33,665 nucleotides of DNA from Alistipes sp. (GTDB lineage Bacteria > Bacteroidota > Bacteroidia > Bacteroidales > Rikenellaceae), in contig JAGBTZ010000039.1 of NCBI GenBank assembly GCA_017631055.1, forward strand, positions 1-33,665, read 5' to 3'. Each line of letters opens with the position of its first letter. The stretch's first letter is position 1. Of the stretch, positions 25,331-32,527 are shown piece by piece. Made by a program: the position numbers and the translations under genes. The notes beneath the pieces were generated by a model, which had not been told where the DNA came from, ran no database searches, and saw only the letters and a list, made by a program, of their open reading frames with translations.

Positions 25331-25363
25331 CTAATGGCTAATGGCTAATGGCTAATAGCCAAT
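25331..25363. repeat. Heptamer array CTAATGG, block 1
   Basis: Three CTAATGG units followed by CTAATAGCCAAT. The same array, with C/T variation, recurs at 25485-25517. Confidence 0.85.
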
Positions 25364-25371
25364 AAAACCAA

Positions 25372-25476
25372 CAGACCCCTCCGGTCTACGACCACCTCCC
25401 CTAAGACAGGGAAGGAGTTAGAGTTACAACAATTGTCCCCCTAAGTTAGGGGGACGAGCGAAGCGGAGGGGGTCTG
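25372..25476. repeat. Inverted-repeat intergenic element (MITE-like)
   Basis: The ends CAGACCCCTCCG (25372-25383) and CGGAGGGGGTCTG (25464-25476) are inverted copies with one extra G. Inside is a perfect 10-bp-arm palindrome (25435-25455) and a CCTCCCC/AGGGAAGG pair (25393-25416). It is flanked on both sides by the same heptamer array. It has no coding capacity. Confidence 0.65.
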
Positions 25477-25484
25477 AAAAAAAG

Positions 25485-25517
25485 CCAATGGCTAATGGCC
25501 AATGGCTAATAGCCAAT
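25485..25517. repeat. Heptamer array CYAATGG, block 2
   Basis: Units CCAATGG, CTAATGG and CCAATGG, then CTAATAGCCAAT, matching the end of block 1 exactly. Confidence 0.85.
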
Positions 25518-25521
25518 AACA

Positions 25522-25551
25522 ATTTAGCCACCCTTCGCAAGGTGGCTAAAT
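25522..25551 (-). terminator. Terminator of the lpxK-punA-ssb-deaminase operon
   Basis: An 11-bp perfect stem (25522-25532 with 25541-25551), 9 bp beyond the stop codon of the deaminase gene on the minus strand, with an A/T-rich edge. Confidence 0.8.
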
Positions 25552-25559
25552 CATACTAT

Positions 25560-25991
25560 CTATTTATCCGAAACGTGCACACACTCGATGCCGACTCTTT
25601 TCAGCAATTGCAGTCCGTCATCGTTACGATAAGGCTCGCTATAGACGACCCTACGGATACCCGCCTGAATAATCAACTTCGAGCACTCAATGCAAGGCGA
25701 AGCCGTCACATAGAGAGTAGCCCCATCGCAATTATTGGCGCTCTTGGCAACCTTCGTTATGGCATTTGCCTCGGCATGCAGAACGTAAGGCTTGGTCACT
25801 CCATCACAATCCTCACAGAGATTTTCAAAACCGGAAGATGTACCGTTGTATCCGTCCGAGATAATCATCTTATCCTTCACGATAAGCGCACCCACCTGAC
25901 GGCGCACACAATACGAGTTCTCGGCCCAGACACGCGCCATTCGGATATAGCGCAAGTCGAGTTGTCGCTGTTTCTCCTCTGCGTAACCCAT
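25560..25991 (-). CDS. dCMP deaminase-family protein (ComEB-like)
   Basis: The 143-residue zinc enzyme has the cytidine/deoxycytidylate deaminase motifs: HAEANAI with His72 and catalytic Glu74, and PCIECSK with Cys100 and Cys103 as zinc ligands. The NGTSSG and CED-C stretch near 49-62 is typical of dCMP deaminases, including a likely second metal site. It would convert dCMP to dUMP for dTMP synthesis. It lies 22 bp after ssb at the end of a minus-strand operon that ends at a terminator. Confidence 0.93.
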   Translation of the reverse strand: MGYAEEKQRQLDLRYIRMARVWAENSYCVRRQVGALIVKDKMIISDGYNGTSSGFENLCEDCDGVTKPYVLHAEANAITKVAKSANNCDGATLYVTASPCIECSKLIIQAGIRRVVYSEPYRNDDGLQLLKRVGIECVHVSDK

Positions 25992-26013
25992 TCTTCTCGC
26001 TATTTAGAAGGGG

Positions 26014-26511
26014 TTAGAACGGAAGGTCATCGGGATCCTCTGCGGGAGCCGCAATCGGTGCGGGTGCGGGTGTTGGCTGTGCTGCAGGCTGCGCATAGGG
26101 CTGCGAAGCAGGAGCCGAGTAACCACCCTGAGGCTGTGCAACATATCCCTGCGGAGCTGCAACTCCACCTTGTACGCCTTCGGGGCGACGGCCGAGCAAC
26201 TTCATATCGTCTGCCAAAATCTCGGTCGAGTAGCGCTTCTGGTTATCCTTATCGGTCCACTCGCGAGTACGCAGGCGGCCATCAATGTAGAGTTGTGAGC
26301 CCTTGCGGACATACTTATCAACCACATCCGCCAAGCCACGCCACAAGGTGACGGTATGCCACTCGGTATGCTCTTTGGTTTCGTTCGCCTGACGGTCGAA
26401 CAGACGCTCGGTCGTTGCCAGACGCACACGCGCCACCTTAGCTCCCGACTCGAGGGTGCGCACCTCGGGATCCATACCCACATTGCCCACCAAAATAACT
26501 TTATTTACCAT
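26014..26511 (-). CDS. ssb: Single-stranded DNA-binding protein
   Basis: The 165-residue protein has an N-terminal OB fold (about 1-105; MVNKVILVGNVGMDPEVR start, WHTVTLWRGLADV). A Gln/Pro/Ala-rich linker follows (about 110-155), then the acidic tip EDPDDLPF, which binds partner proteins in this family. It binds single-stranded DNA in replication and repair. It sits 6 bp after punA and 22 bp before the deaminase gene. Confidence 0.97.
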   Translation of the reverse strand: MVNKVILVGNVGMDPEVRTLESGAKVARVRLATTERLFDRQANETKEHTEWHTVTLWRGLADVVDKYVRKGSQLYIDGRLRTREWTDKDNQKRYSTEILADDMKLLGRRPEGVQGGVAAPQGYVAQPQGGYSAPASQPYAQPAAQPTPAPAPIAAPAEDPDDLPF

Positions 26512-26517
26512 GCTCTA

Positions 26518-27324
26518 TTATAGATTTTTTATCAATTTCACAAACAACTTGGCCATCTTCTCGCCGGCCTTACGACCCTGAGCCTGCACATCCTCGTGGT
26601 CGCCAATCTGGTCGCTCAATCCGCAGTTGGTAATCACCGACACCGCAAAGACCGGAATCGACATATGGCGCGCAACGATAACCTCGGGCACGGTCGACAT
26701 ACCCGCCGCATCGCCACCGATAGCCTTAAAGTAGCGATACTCCGCCTGAGTCTCGAAAGTGGGGCCTGTAGTGCCGACATAGACTCCGTACTGCAACTTG
26801 ATGCACTCCTCATCGGCAATAGAGGTTGCCTTGGCGATAAGAGCAGAATCATAGCAGTTGTGCATATCCTGGAAGCGAGGGCCGAATTCGTCCATATTGC
26901 GACCAATCAGCGGATTGGGCATCAGGTTGATATGGTCGTTGATAATCATCAAATCGCCCACACGGAATGTCGGGTTGATACCTCCACTGGCATTCGATAC
27001 GAAGAGGAACTCTATGCCGAGCAACTTCATCACACGCACAGGGAATGTAACCTGCTGCATAGTGTAGCCCTCGTAGTAGTGGAAACGACCCTGCATAGCC
27101 ACCACTCGACGACCCTCGATATGGCCAAAAATCAGACGGCCCTTATGACCCTCAACAGTCGACACGGGGAAACCCGGGATATCCTTATATTCGAGCGAAT
27201 ACTTCACCTCGATATGGTCGGCAAAGTCGCCCAATCCTGTACTGAGAATAATTCCCACCTCGGGGCGGAAGTCCTCGGTCTGCGCTGCAATGTAAGCGGC
27301 GCTCTTCTTAATTTCGTTTAACAT
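26518..27324 (-). CDS. punA: Purine-nucleoside phosphorylase
   Basis: The 268-residue protein is read from ATG 27324; a TTG at 27333 would add three residues. The gene overlaps the end of lpxK by 17 bp. Motifs of the trimeric PNP family are present: ILSTGLGDF near the N-terminus, GRFHYYEGY, SNASGGINP and the AGMSTVPEVIVARH loop, which bind phosphate and purine nucleoside. It splits guanosine or inosine with phosphate in purine salvage. Its place between lpxK and ssb is not functionally obvious. Confidence 0.95.
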   Translation of the reverse strand: MLNEIKKSAAYIAAQTEDFRPEVGIILSTGLGDFADHIEVKYSLEYKDIPGFPVSTVEGHKGRLIFGHIEGRRVVAMQGRFHYYEGYTMQQVTFPVRVMKLLGIEFLFVSNASGGINPTFRVGDLMIINDHINLMPNPLIGRNMDEFGPRFQDMHNCYDSALIAKATSIADEECIKLQYGVYVGTTGPTFETQAEYRYFKAIGGDAAGMSTVPEVIVARHMSIPVFAVSVITNCGLSDQIGDHEDVQAQGRKAGEKMAKLFVKLIKNL

Positions 27325-28348
27325 CTCTTTCAAGGTTTTGTAGGAAATCCTTCTCGGACTCCTCTATGTAGGCCATTTTGACCGGAATATAGTACAACCT
27401 GCGGCATACAGCCTCGGGTATCTTCTTACTGGAGAACATCTTCACCGCATCCTTTTCGGTGGTGACGATATAGGCTTCGGGGCATCTCTCCAAGGCCGCC
27501 AACATAGCCTTCGTATCACGCACCTTGTAGACATGGTGGTCATCGAAAGTCATCTCCTCAATCACGCGGTAGTGCAAGCGAAGGCTGCGAATGAAGTTGT
27601 CGGGATTACCGATTCCCGACATGGCCACCACTTGGCTGAATATCGGCAACTCACCCTCGGCCAACTCGGGGAATACGGGTCGGGGAGTACCAACCTCATA
27701 GCGCATAAAATAGACCTTCTGGTAGGCTATACGCTTCAGCTCCTTGAGCATCAAACGGCGGTCTAAGGGCGACATACTATCGCTACACTTGGTCACCAAA
27801 AAGTAGTGAGCCCTATCCAGCGAACTGCGAATATCGCGCAGACGACCGTAAGGCAGAAGATGGTCCTGCTCGACAGGCTTCTGCGAAGAATCGACCACCA
27901 CGACATTCACCTTCGGGTCAACGTAGCGGTGCTGGAAACCGTCATCCATAACGATAAGGTTGACCTCGGGATGCTCCTCCATAATTCGGCGGATACCGAC
28001 TCTGCGATTTTCGCACACAACCACCACCGCTGACGGGAACTTGAACTTAATCTGCAAAGGCTCATCGCCCACATCACGATAGGAGTCCTCAAGCGTAACC
28101 TCACGGTAGCCTTTGGTCTTGCGACCATAGCCGCGCGAGAGCAGTGCCACATTGTGGGTCAGTTGCATGTGGTCGATAATCATCTCAGCCGAAGGGGTCT
28201 TACCCGTACCTCCCACTGTGATATTGCCGACACACACAATCGGAATATCGAACTTTTCGCTCTTAAGGATGCCGACATCGAAGAGAAAGTGCCTAAATCG
28301 CACCCCCACTTCATAAAGGCAAGCCGCTATTTTTTTCAATAATTCCAC
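27308..28348 (-). CDS. lpxK: Tetraacyldisaccharide 4'-kinase
   Basis: The 346-residue enzyme phosphorylates the lipid A disaccharide 4' position at the inner membrane. The P-loop GGTGKT is at 46-51 within VGNITVGGTGKTP, and MDDGFQHR carries the conserved acidic pair. The N-terminal part (1-35) is a short amphipathic anchor. The start is GTG at 28348; a strong promoter ends 20 bp before it, which leaves no room for a longer protein. It heads the lpxK-punA-ssb-deaminase operon. Confidence 0.96.
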   Translation of the reverse strand: MELLKKIAACLYEVGVRFRHFLFDVGILKSEKFDIPIVCVGNITVGGTGKTPSAEMIIDHMQLTHNVALLSRGYGRKTKGYREVTLEDSYRDVGDEPLQIKFKFPSAVVVVCENRRVGIRRIMEEHPEVNLIVMDDGFQHRYVDPKVNVVVVDSSQKPVEQDHLLPYGRLRDIRSSLDRAHYFLVTKCSDSMSPLDRRLMLKELKRIAYQKVYFMRYEVGTPRPVFPELAEGELPIFSQVVAMSGIGNPDNFIRSLRLHYRVIEEMTFDDHHVYKVRDTKAMLAALERCPEAYIVTTEKDAVKMFSSKKIPEAVCRRLYYIPVKMAYIEESEKDFLQNLERDVKRN

Positions 28349-28368
28349 CCTATCTGCAAACTATTTTT

Positions 28369-28400
28369 CAAAGATAGATAAAATAGGGATAATTTCCAAA
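28369..28400 (-). promoter_or_regulatory. Promoter of the lpxK operon
   Basis: On the minus strand, -33 TTTG (28397-28400) and -7 TATCTTTG (28369-28376) are 20 bp apart, both exact to consensus. The expected transcription start is roughly 14 bp before the GTG at 28348. Confidence 0.85.
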
Positions 28401-28470
28401 CAATTATCGCAAAACAACTGCCGTTATCAATAAAATTGCAATAAATCATAGATTTATCGCCAAATTTTAT

Positions 28471-28478
28471 TAACTTTG
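28471..28478 (+). promoter_or_regulatory. -7 box very close to the M23 peptidase start
   Basis: TAACTTTG fits TAnnTTTG but ends only 6 bp before the ATG at 28485. If used, the mRNA would be leaderless or nearly so. No good -33 element is seen. Confidence 0.45.
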
Positions 28479-28484
28479 TGAATT

Positions 28485-29771
28485 ATGAGAAAGAGTATAT
28501 CATTTTTTATCGTAACACTCCTTGCCCTCACTGTCGCATGCAAGCGTAACGGCGCAAAGCTGCCCGAGGAGCAACATACCATCATCTATGGCATCATAGC
28601 CGATGACTACAACCTCGTAACGGGCGAAATAAGCAACGGCCAGACTCTCGGTTCAATCCTGAATGAGTATGGAGTATCGGCACGCACCATCGACCATCTC
28701 GACCGCACTGCGCGAGAGATTTTCCCCTTGCGACAAATTCGTGCCGGCAGACCCTACACGGCCTTTTTGACCAAAGACTCGATAGCTTCGCACTTGGACT
28801 ATTTGGTCTACGAAAAGAGTGTTACGGACTATGTGGTATTTGGTTTTGTGAACGACTCGGTGAGCATCACCATAGGTCAGAAGCCCATAGAGTTGCGCCG
28901 CACAAAGCGCAGCGCCGAGATTGAAAGTTCGCTGTGGGGTGCCATTATGCAGGAGAATTTACCATTCGCGCTGGCTGCCGAGTTGGAAGATGTTTATCAA
29001 TGGACTGTCGACTTTTTCGGAGTACAGCAAGGCGACAAGTTTACGGTTATCTACGACGAGAAGTTTGTCGACACGCTCTCGGTGGGTGTCGGTCGCATTT
29101 GGGGTGCAAAGTTCACTCACGGTGGTCGCGACATCTACGCCATCCCCTTCAAGCAGGGCGACAAGGTGCAGTATTGGGAGTATGACGGTGGCAGTCTGCG
29201 CAAGCAGATGCTCAAGGCTCCGCTCAAATTTTCGCGCATAAGTTCAAAGTTCTCGAATTCGCGTTTCCACCCCGTACTCAAGCGTTATCGCCCCCACCAC
29301 GGAGTTGATTACGCAGCACCAAAGGGGACACCTGTTCGTGCCGTAGCTGACGGAGTTGTGGTCTTCCGAGGCTGGAATGGAGGCGGAGGTAATACACTGA
29401 AAATCAAGCACGCCAACAATATGATGACAGGCTACCTCCACTTGAGCGGTTTTGCCAAGGGCATAGTCAAGGGCAAGCGCGTATCGCAAGGCGACCTGAT
29501 TGGCTATGTCGGCAGCACCGGCACCTCAACAGGCCCTCACCTCGACTATCGAGTATGGAAGGGTGGCAAGCCGATAAATCCTCTGAACATACCTCAAGAG
29601 CCGGCTGTGCCCATCTCGAAGGATAACCTCAAAGCATTCGAATTTGTGCGCGACCGCATCGCTGCCGAACTTAACGGAGAGGTAGCCGAGAGCGAGCGCA
29701 TCACTCAGCTCGACTCGATTGTTTTGCCCTTAGTCGCAGAGAGACAAGATACTACCGTAATCAGCAATTAG
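28485..29771 (+). CDS. M23 (LytM-type) metallopeptidase lipoprotein
   Basis: The 428-residue protein has a type II signal peptide with lipobox Cys19, then Lys-Arg, which suggests anchoring but not the acidic surface-export signal. Residues about 30-240 form an N-terminal region typical of envelope M23 proteins. The peptidase domain (about 255-370) has HHGVDYAAPKG (His272, Asp275 as zinc ligands), YLHLS (His319) and GPHLDYRVW, where the usual second His of H-x-H is Asp354. It probably cleaves peptidoglycan cross-links, or is regulatory if the change alters metal binding. The PPOX gene follows after 18 bp. Confidence 0.9.
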   Translation: MRKSISFFIVTLLALTVACKRNGAKLPEEQHTIIYGIIADDYNLVTGEISNGQTLGSILNEYGVSARTIDHLDRTAREIFPLRQIRAGRPYTAFLTKDSIASHLDYLVYEKSVTDYVVFGFVNDSVSITIGQKPIELRRTKRSAEIESSLWGAIMQENLPFALAAELEDVYQWTVDFFGVQQGDKFTVIYDEKFVDTLSVGVGRIWGAKFTHGGRDIYAIPFKQGDKVQYWEYDGGSLRKQMLKAPLKFSRISSKFSNSRFHPVLKRYRPHHGVDYAAPKGTPVRAVADGVVVFRGWNGGGGNTLKIKHANNMMTGYLHLSGFAKGIVKGKRVSQGDLIGYVGSTGTSTGPHLDYRVWKGGKPINPLNIPQEPAVPISKDNLKAFEFVRDRIAAELNGEVAESERITQLDSIVLPLVAERQDTTVISN

Positions 29772-29789
29772 GGTACAGGTATTTCGTAA

Positions 29790-30215
29790 ATGGTTGTTAT
29801 GGAGATAGATGAGCGCATAGTAAAGTTTCTGAAACGTCACCACGTTTTGACCCTTGCCACTGCTACGGCCGAGGGAGAGCCGTGGTGCGCCAATGCATTC
29901 TATGCATACGACCCCGAGCACAATAGGCTTGTATTCACCTCTGACGACACCACTCGCCACGCCCAAGAGATGCTCGCAAATAGCCATGTGGCAGCATCGG
30001 TGGTACTCGAGACACGCATTGTGGGCAAGGTTCAAGGTCTGCAAATCAGCGGCTTGGCTCAGCGGGGTGACGAGGCCGACCGCAAGGTCTATCTGCGCCG
30101 TTTCCCTTACGCTGCGGCTATCGGGGAGTTGAATCTATGGCACATCGAGCCCGATATGTTCAAACTTACCGACAACACACTCGGTTTTGGTAAAAAATTG
30201 ATATGGAGAAGATAA
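29790..30215 (+). CDS. Pyridoxamine 5'-phosphate oxidase-fold protein (YhbP-like)
   Basis: The 141-residue protein has the split-barrel FMN-binding fold: HVLTLATATAEGEPWCANAFYAY in the first strands, RLVFTSDDTTRHAQ, and a KVQGLQISG strand. It lacks the full pdxH active-site set and is closer to YhbP/UPF0306-type proteins of unknown substrate. The ATG at 29799 (MEIDERIVKF) is an alternative start. It overlaps ispD by 13 bp. Confidence 0.85.
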   Translation: MVVMEIDERIVKFLKRHHVLTLATATAEGEPWCANAFYAYDPEHNRLVFTSDDTTRHAQEMLANSHVAASVVLETRIVGKVQGLQISGLAQRGDEADRKVYLRRFPYAAAIGELNLWHIEPDMFKLTDNTLGFGKKLIWRR

Positions 30216-30898
30216 ACATAGGAGTCGTAATCGTTGCCGGTGGCAGTGGCACACGCATCGGAGGGCCCGTGCCCAAGCAGTTCAGGATTATCGGTGGAGA
30301 GCCCATCCTGGCACACACCATCAACACCTTTGCGGAGGCTCTGCCGGCTGCTGAGATTGTGGTGGTACTGCCCGAGGAGTACATCGCATTTTGGAAGAAT
30401 CTGACGGCTCGCTTCGAGGTTGCGACCCATCGTTGCGTAGCCGGTGGCAGCGAGAGATTTCACTCCGTAAAGGCCGGCATCGAAGCCCTGGGCGAGGATC
30501 GAGGAGTGATAGCCGTACATGACGGAGTGAGGGCATTGGTATCGAAAAAACTCATCATTCGCGCTGTGCAGAGCGCCATCGAGTGTGGCTCGGGCATACC
30601 CGCCATTGCACCCGTTGATTCGTTCCGTGTGGTTACCGATGAGGGCTCGCGCCCCATCGACCGTTCGACCCTGCGCATTATCCAGACTCCACAGGTATTC
30701 AATGCCGAGATTTTGCGCCACGCATACCGCACCGAGTACAACGCCTCATTCACTGACGATGCCTCGGTAGTCGAGCACTCGGGGGTCAAAGTCACCCTTT
30801 GCGAGGGCGAGCGTTCGAATATCAAGATTACCACTGTGGAGGATTTCGCGATAGCTGAAGCATTTTTAGCAGAGAGAGATGGAGAGTTTCAACTATAA
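30203..30898 (+). CDS. ispD: 2-C-methyl-D-erythritol 4-phosphate cytidylyltransferase
   Basis: The 231-residue enzyme joins MEP and CTP to give CDP-ME in the non-mevalonate isoprenoid pathway. The nucleotide-binding start VVIVAGGSGTRIGGPVPKQF, the HDGVRALVS stretch and the TPQVFNAEIL and DDASVVE motifs are all present. It overlaps the upstream PPOX gene by 13 bp and the downstream gene by 20 bp, so the three are translationally coupled. Confidence 0.96.
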   Translation: MEKINIGVVIVAGGSGTRIGGPVPKQFRIIGGEPILAHTINTFAEALPAAEIVVVLPEEYIAFWKNLTARFEVATHRCVAGGSERFHSVKAGIEALGEDRGVIAVHDGVRALVSKKLIIRAVQSAIECGSGIPAIAPVDSFRVVTDEGSRPIDRSTLRIIQTPQVFNAEILRHAYRTEYNASFTDDASVVEHSGVKVTLCEGERSNIKITTVEDFAIAEAFLAERDGEFQL

Positions 30899-31379
30899 GA
30901 ATGGGCGCTATACGCTCTACTGGACAGCCGTCTACATCATTGTCATAGTCTTGCTGGCAGCGGTGTTGATGCAGCTCTATGAGGGCGGCTATGTTTCGGC
31001 TTGGTTTGGCTCGTTTATCATAGCGCTGGTGGCACTGATGCTGATGTCGGTACCACGCAAAATTGTTGTCACCGAGCAGACTCTCCAGATCCGTTGCCTG
31101 CTCGACATCACCGAGATAAAGCTCTCGGAAATCTCATCCGTTCGAGCCGTCAGCCGCAAGGATATGAGGTGGAAACTACCCATATTCGGCAGTGTAGGAT
31201 TCTTCGGTTACTTCGGAAAGTTTATCGACTTTAGACGTTTTCGAATGGTAGGCATCTACGCCACCGAGTGGGGGAACTTTGTCGAAATCAGGACCATATA
31301 CGAGGATACCTACTACGTTTCGTGCCACGAGCGCGACAGACTCATTGCACTACTTCAGCAGCGTTGTAATATAGAATAG
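30879..31379 (+). CDS. Small two-TM membrane protein with PH-like domain
   Basis: The 166-residue protein has two hydrophobic segments (about 13-33 and 40-58) joined by a short loop. A soluble C-terminal region (about 60-160) with alternating beta strands (KIVVTEQTLQIRC, EISSVRAVSRKD) resembles bacterial PH domains of membrane proteins. It overlaps ispD by 20 bp. The function is unknown. The convergent glycosyltransferase gene ends only 14 bp away, with no clear terminator between them. Confidence 0.8.
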   Translation: MESFNYKNGRYTLYWTAVYIIVIVLLAAVLMQLYEGGYVSAWFGSFIIALVALMLMSVPRKIVVTEQTLQIRCLLDITEIKLSEISSVRAVSRKDMRWKLPIFGSVGFFGYFGKFIDFRRFRMVGIYATEWGNFVEIRTIYEDTYYVSCHERDRLIALLQQRCNIE

Positions 31380-31393
31380 GTGCCGGGGGAGGG

Positions 31394-32509
31394 TTAAAGA
31401 CTGTTATAAACCTCCAACAATCGGGCACACATCTCCTCCCACGAGAAACGCTTGCGCTCGGCTGGAAAATTCTCGGCAAAGCATTCCAACAGGTTACCAT
31501 TATAGAGTTGCTCGAGGCTCTCGGCAATGCTATCAACCGTAGGCTCGCAGACCAAGCCCACCTTGCCGTCAGGGACAATCTCGGGCAGACCTCCCACACG
31601 AGTCACAACCATCGGCACCGAGAAGTTGTAGGCTATCTGCGTAACACCACTCTGCGTAGCGGTGCGGTAGGGCAAAACAAGCGCATCTGCGACCGAGAAG
31701 TAGTATTTCACATCCTCATCCTTCACGAAACCATCGTGAAGCACTACCCTCTCACCCAGGCGATCGAGCATCGGGCGATACTGCTCCTTATCGTTGTAGA
31801 ACTCACCCGCCACAAGCAGGCGCAAATCGGGATTTTCGACCTTCGCAAAGGCCTCTAACAGCAAATCCAAACCCTTATAGTCGCGAATCAGTCCAAAGAA
31901 GAGCAGATAGTGCTTCGCTGGGTCGAGATTGAGCCGTTGGCACGCCTCGGTGCGAGCAACTCTCTCGCCGAAGTTCTCGAACATCGGGTGGGGTGAGAAG
32001 AGTGCCGGAGCGGAGGTGTACTCCCTTAACTCGCGGTGCACCTGCTCGGACATATAGACGAAGCCATCCACTGCGCCAAGATAGTAGCGATTGCATGGGC
32101 GGTCGATAAGGTGATGTTCGTGTGGCTCGACATTATCAATCTGGCAGAGAACTTTGGTATGGCCATTCGAACGGGCGATGCGAGCCACCGTACCAAAGGC
32201 CGGAGCCATAAACGGAGTCCAATACTTCATCAGTACCACATCCGGAGCCTCACGCTTCAGGCGCAAACCGAGGGATATCCAACTCAGCGGATTGACATTA
32301 TTCAGCACTCGCTCGATACGCAAATCGGCGGGTGGCGGAGTTGTCACATATTGAGTTTTGCCAGGAAAAAGCAGAGAGGGGTACTGCACAGTGAAGGTGT
32401 AAATCTGCACCTCGTGTCCCTCGGCTTGATAGACACGAGCCATAGTCTCCATTATCGAGGCAAGACCACCACGATAGGGATGCGCAGGACCTACAATGCA
32501 GATTTTCAT
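31394..32509 (-). CDS. Glycosyltransferase family 4 protein
   Basis: The 371-residue, GT-B-fold protein is read from ATG 32509; a GTG at 32512 would add one residue. The N-terminal part opens with PAHPYRGGLASI, the glycine-rich acceptor loop. The C-terminal half has GEFYNDKEQ, the ADALVLPYRTATQSGV stretch and VGGLPEIV, which contact the nucleotide sugar. It transfers a sugar from an activated donor, probably for a surface glycan; donor and acceptor are unknown. It starts 18 bp after dsbD and probably shares its transcript. Confidence 0.92.
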   Translation of the reverse strand: MKICIVGPAHPYRGGLASIMETMARVYQAEGHEVQIYTFTVQYPSLLFPGKTQYVTTPPPADLRIERVLNNVNPLSWISLGLRLKREAPDVVLMKYWTPFMAPAFGTVARIARSNGHTKVLCQIDNVEPHEHHLIDRPCNRYYLGAVDGFVYMSEQVHRELREYTSAPALFSPHPMFENFGERVARTEACQRLNLDPAKHYLLFFGLIRDYKGLDLLLEAFAKVENPDLRLLVAGEFYNDKEQYRPMLDRLGERVVLHDGFVKDEDVKYYFSVADALVLPYRTATQSGVTQIAYNFSVPMVVTRVGGLPEIVPDGKVGLVCEPTVDSIAESLEQLYNGNLLECFAENFPAERKRFSWEEMCARLLEVYNSL

Positions 32510-32527
32510 CACTGCTCAACTTACAGA

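Larger units (their letters stand above)
24992..25559. other. Gene-free mosaic of intergenic repeats
   Basis: No credible protein gene. The stretch holds hairpins at 25014-25035 (9-bp stem) and 25050-25066; a near-tandem GTTTGTTGTTGG (25086-25097, 25101-25112); an imperfect inverted repeat 25155-25204 (12 of 13 pairs); small hairpins 25212-25227 and 25298-25312; heptamer arrays 25331-25363 and 25485-25517; an inverted-repeat element 25372-25476; and a terminator 25522-25551. Confidence 0.8.

Noticed and set aside
25331-25517. CRISPR-like spacing of repeats after secA
   Set aside because: The units are 7 bp and directly tandem with no spacers, and there are no cas genes.
31380-31393. Terminator between the convergent PH-like and glycosyltransferase genes
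   Set aside because: The 14-bp gap has no inverted repeat.
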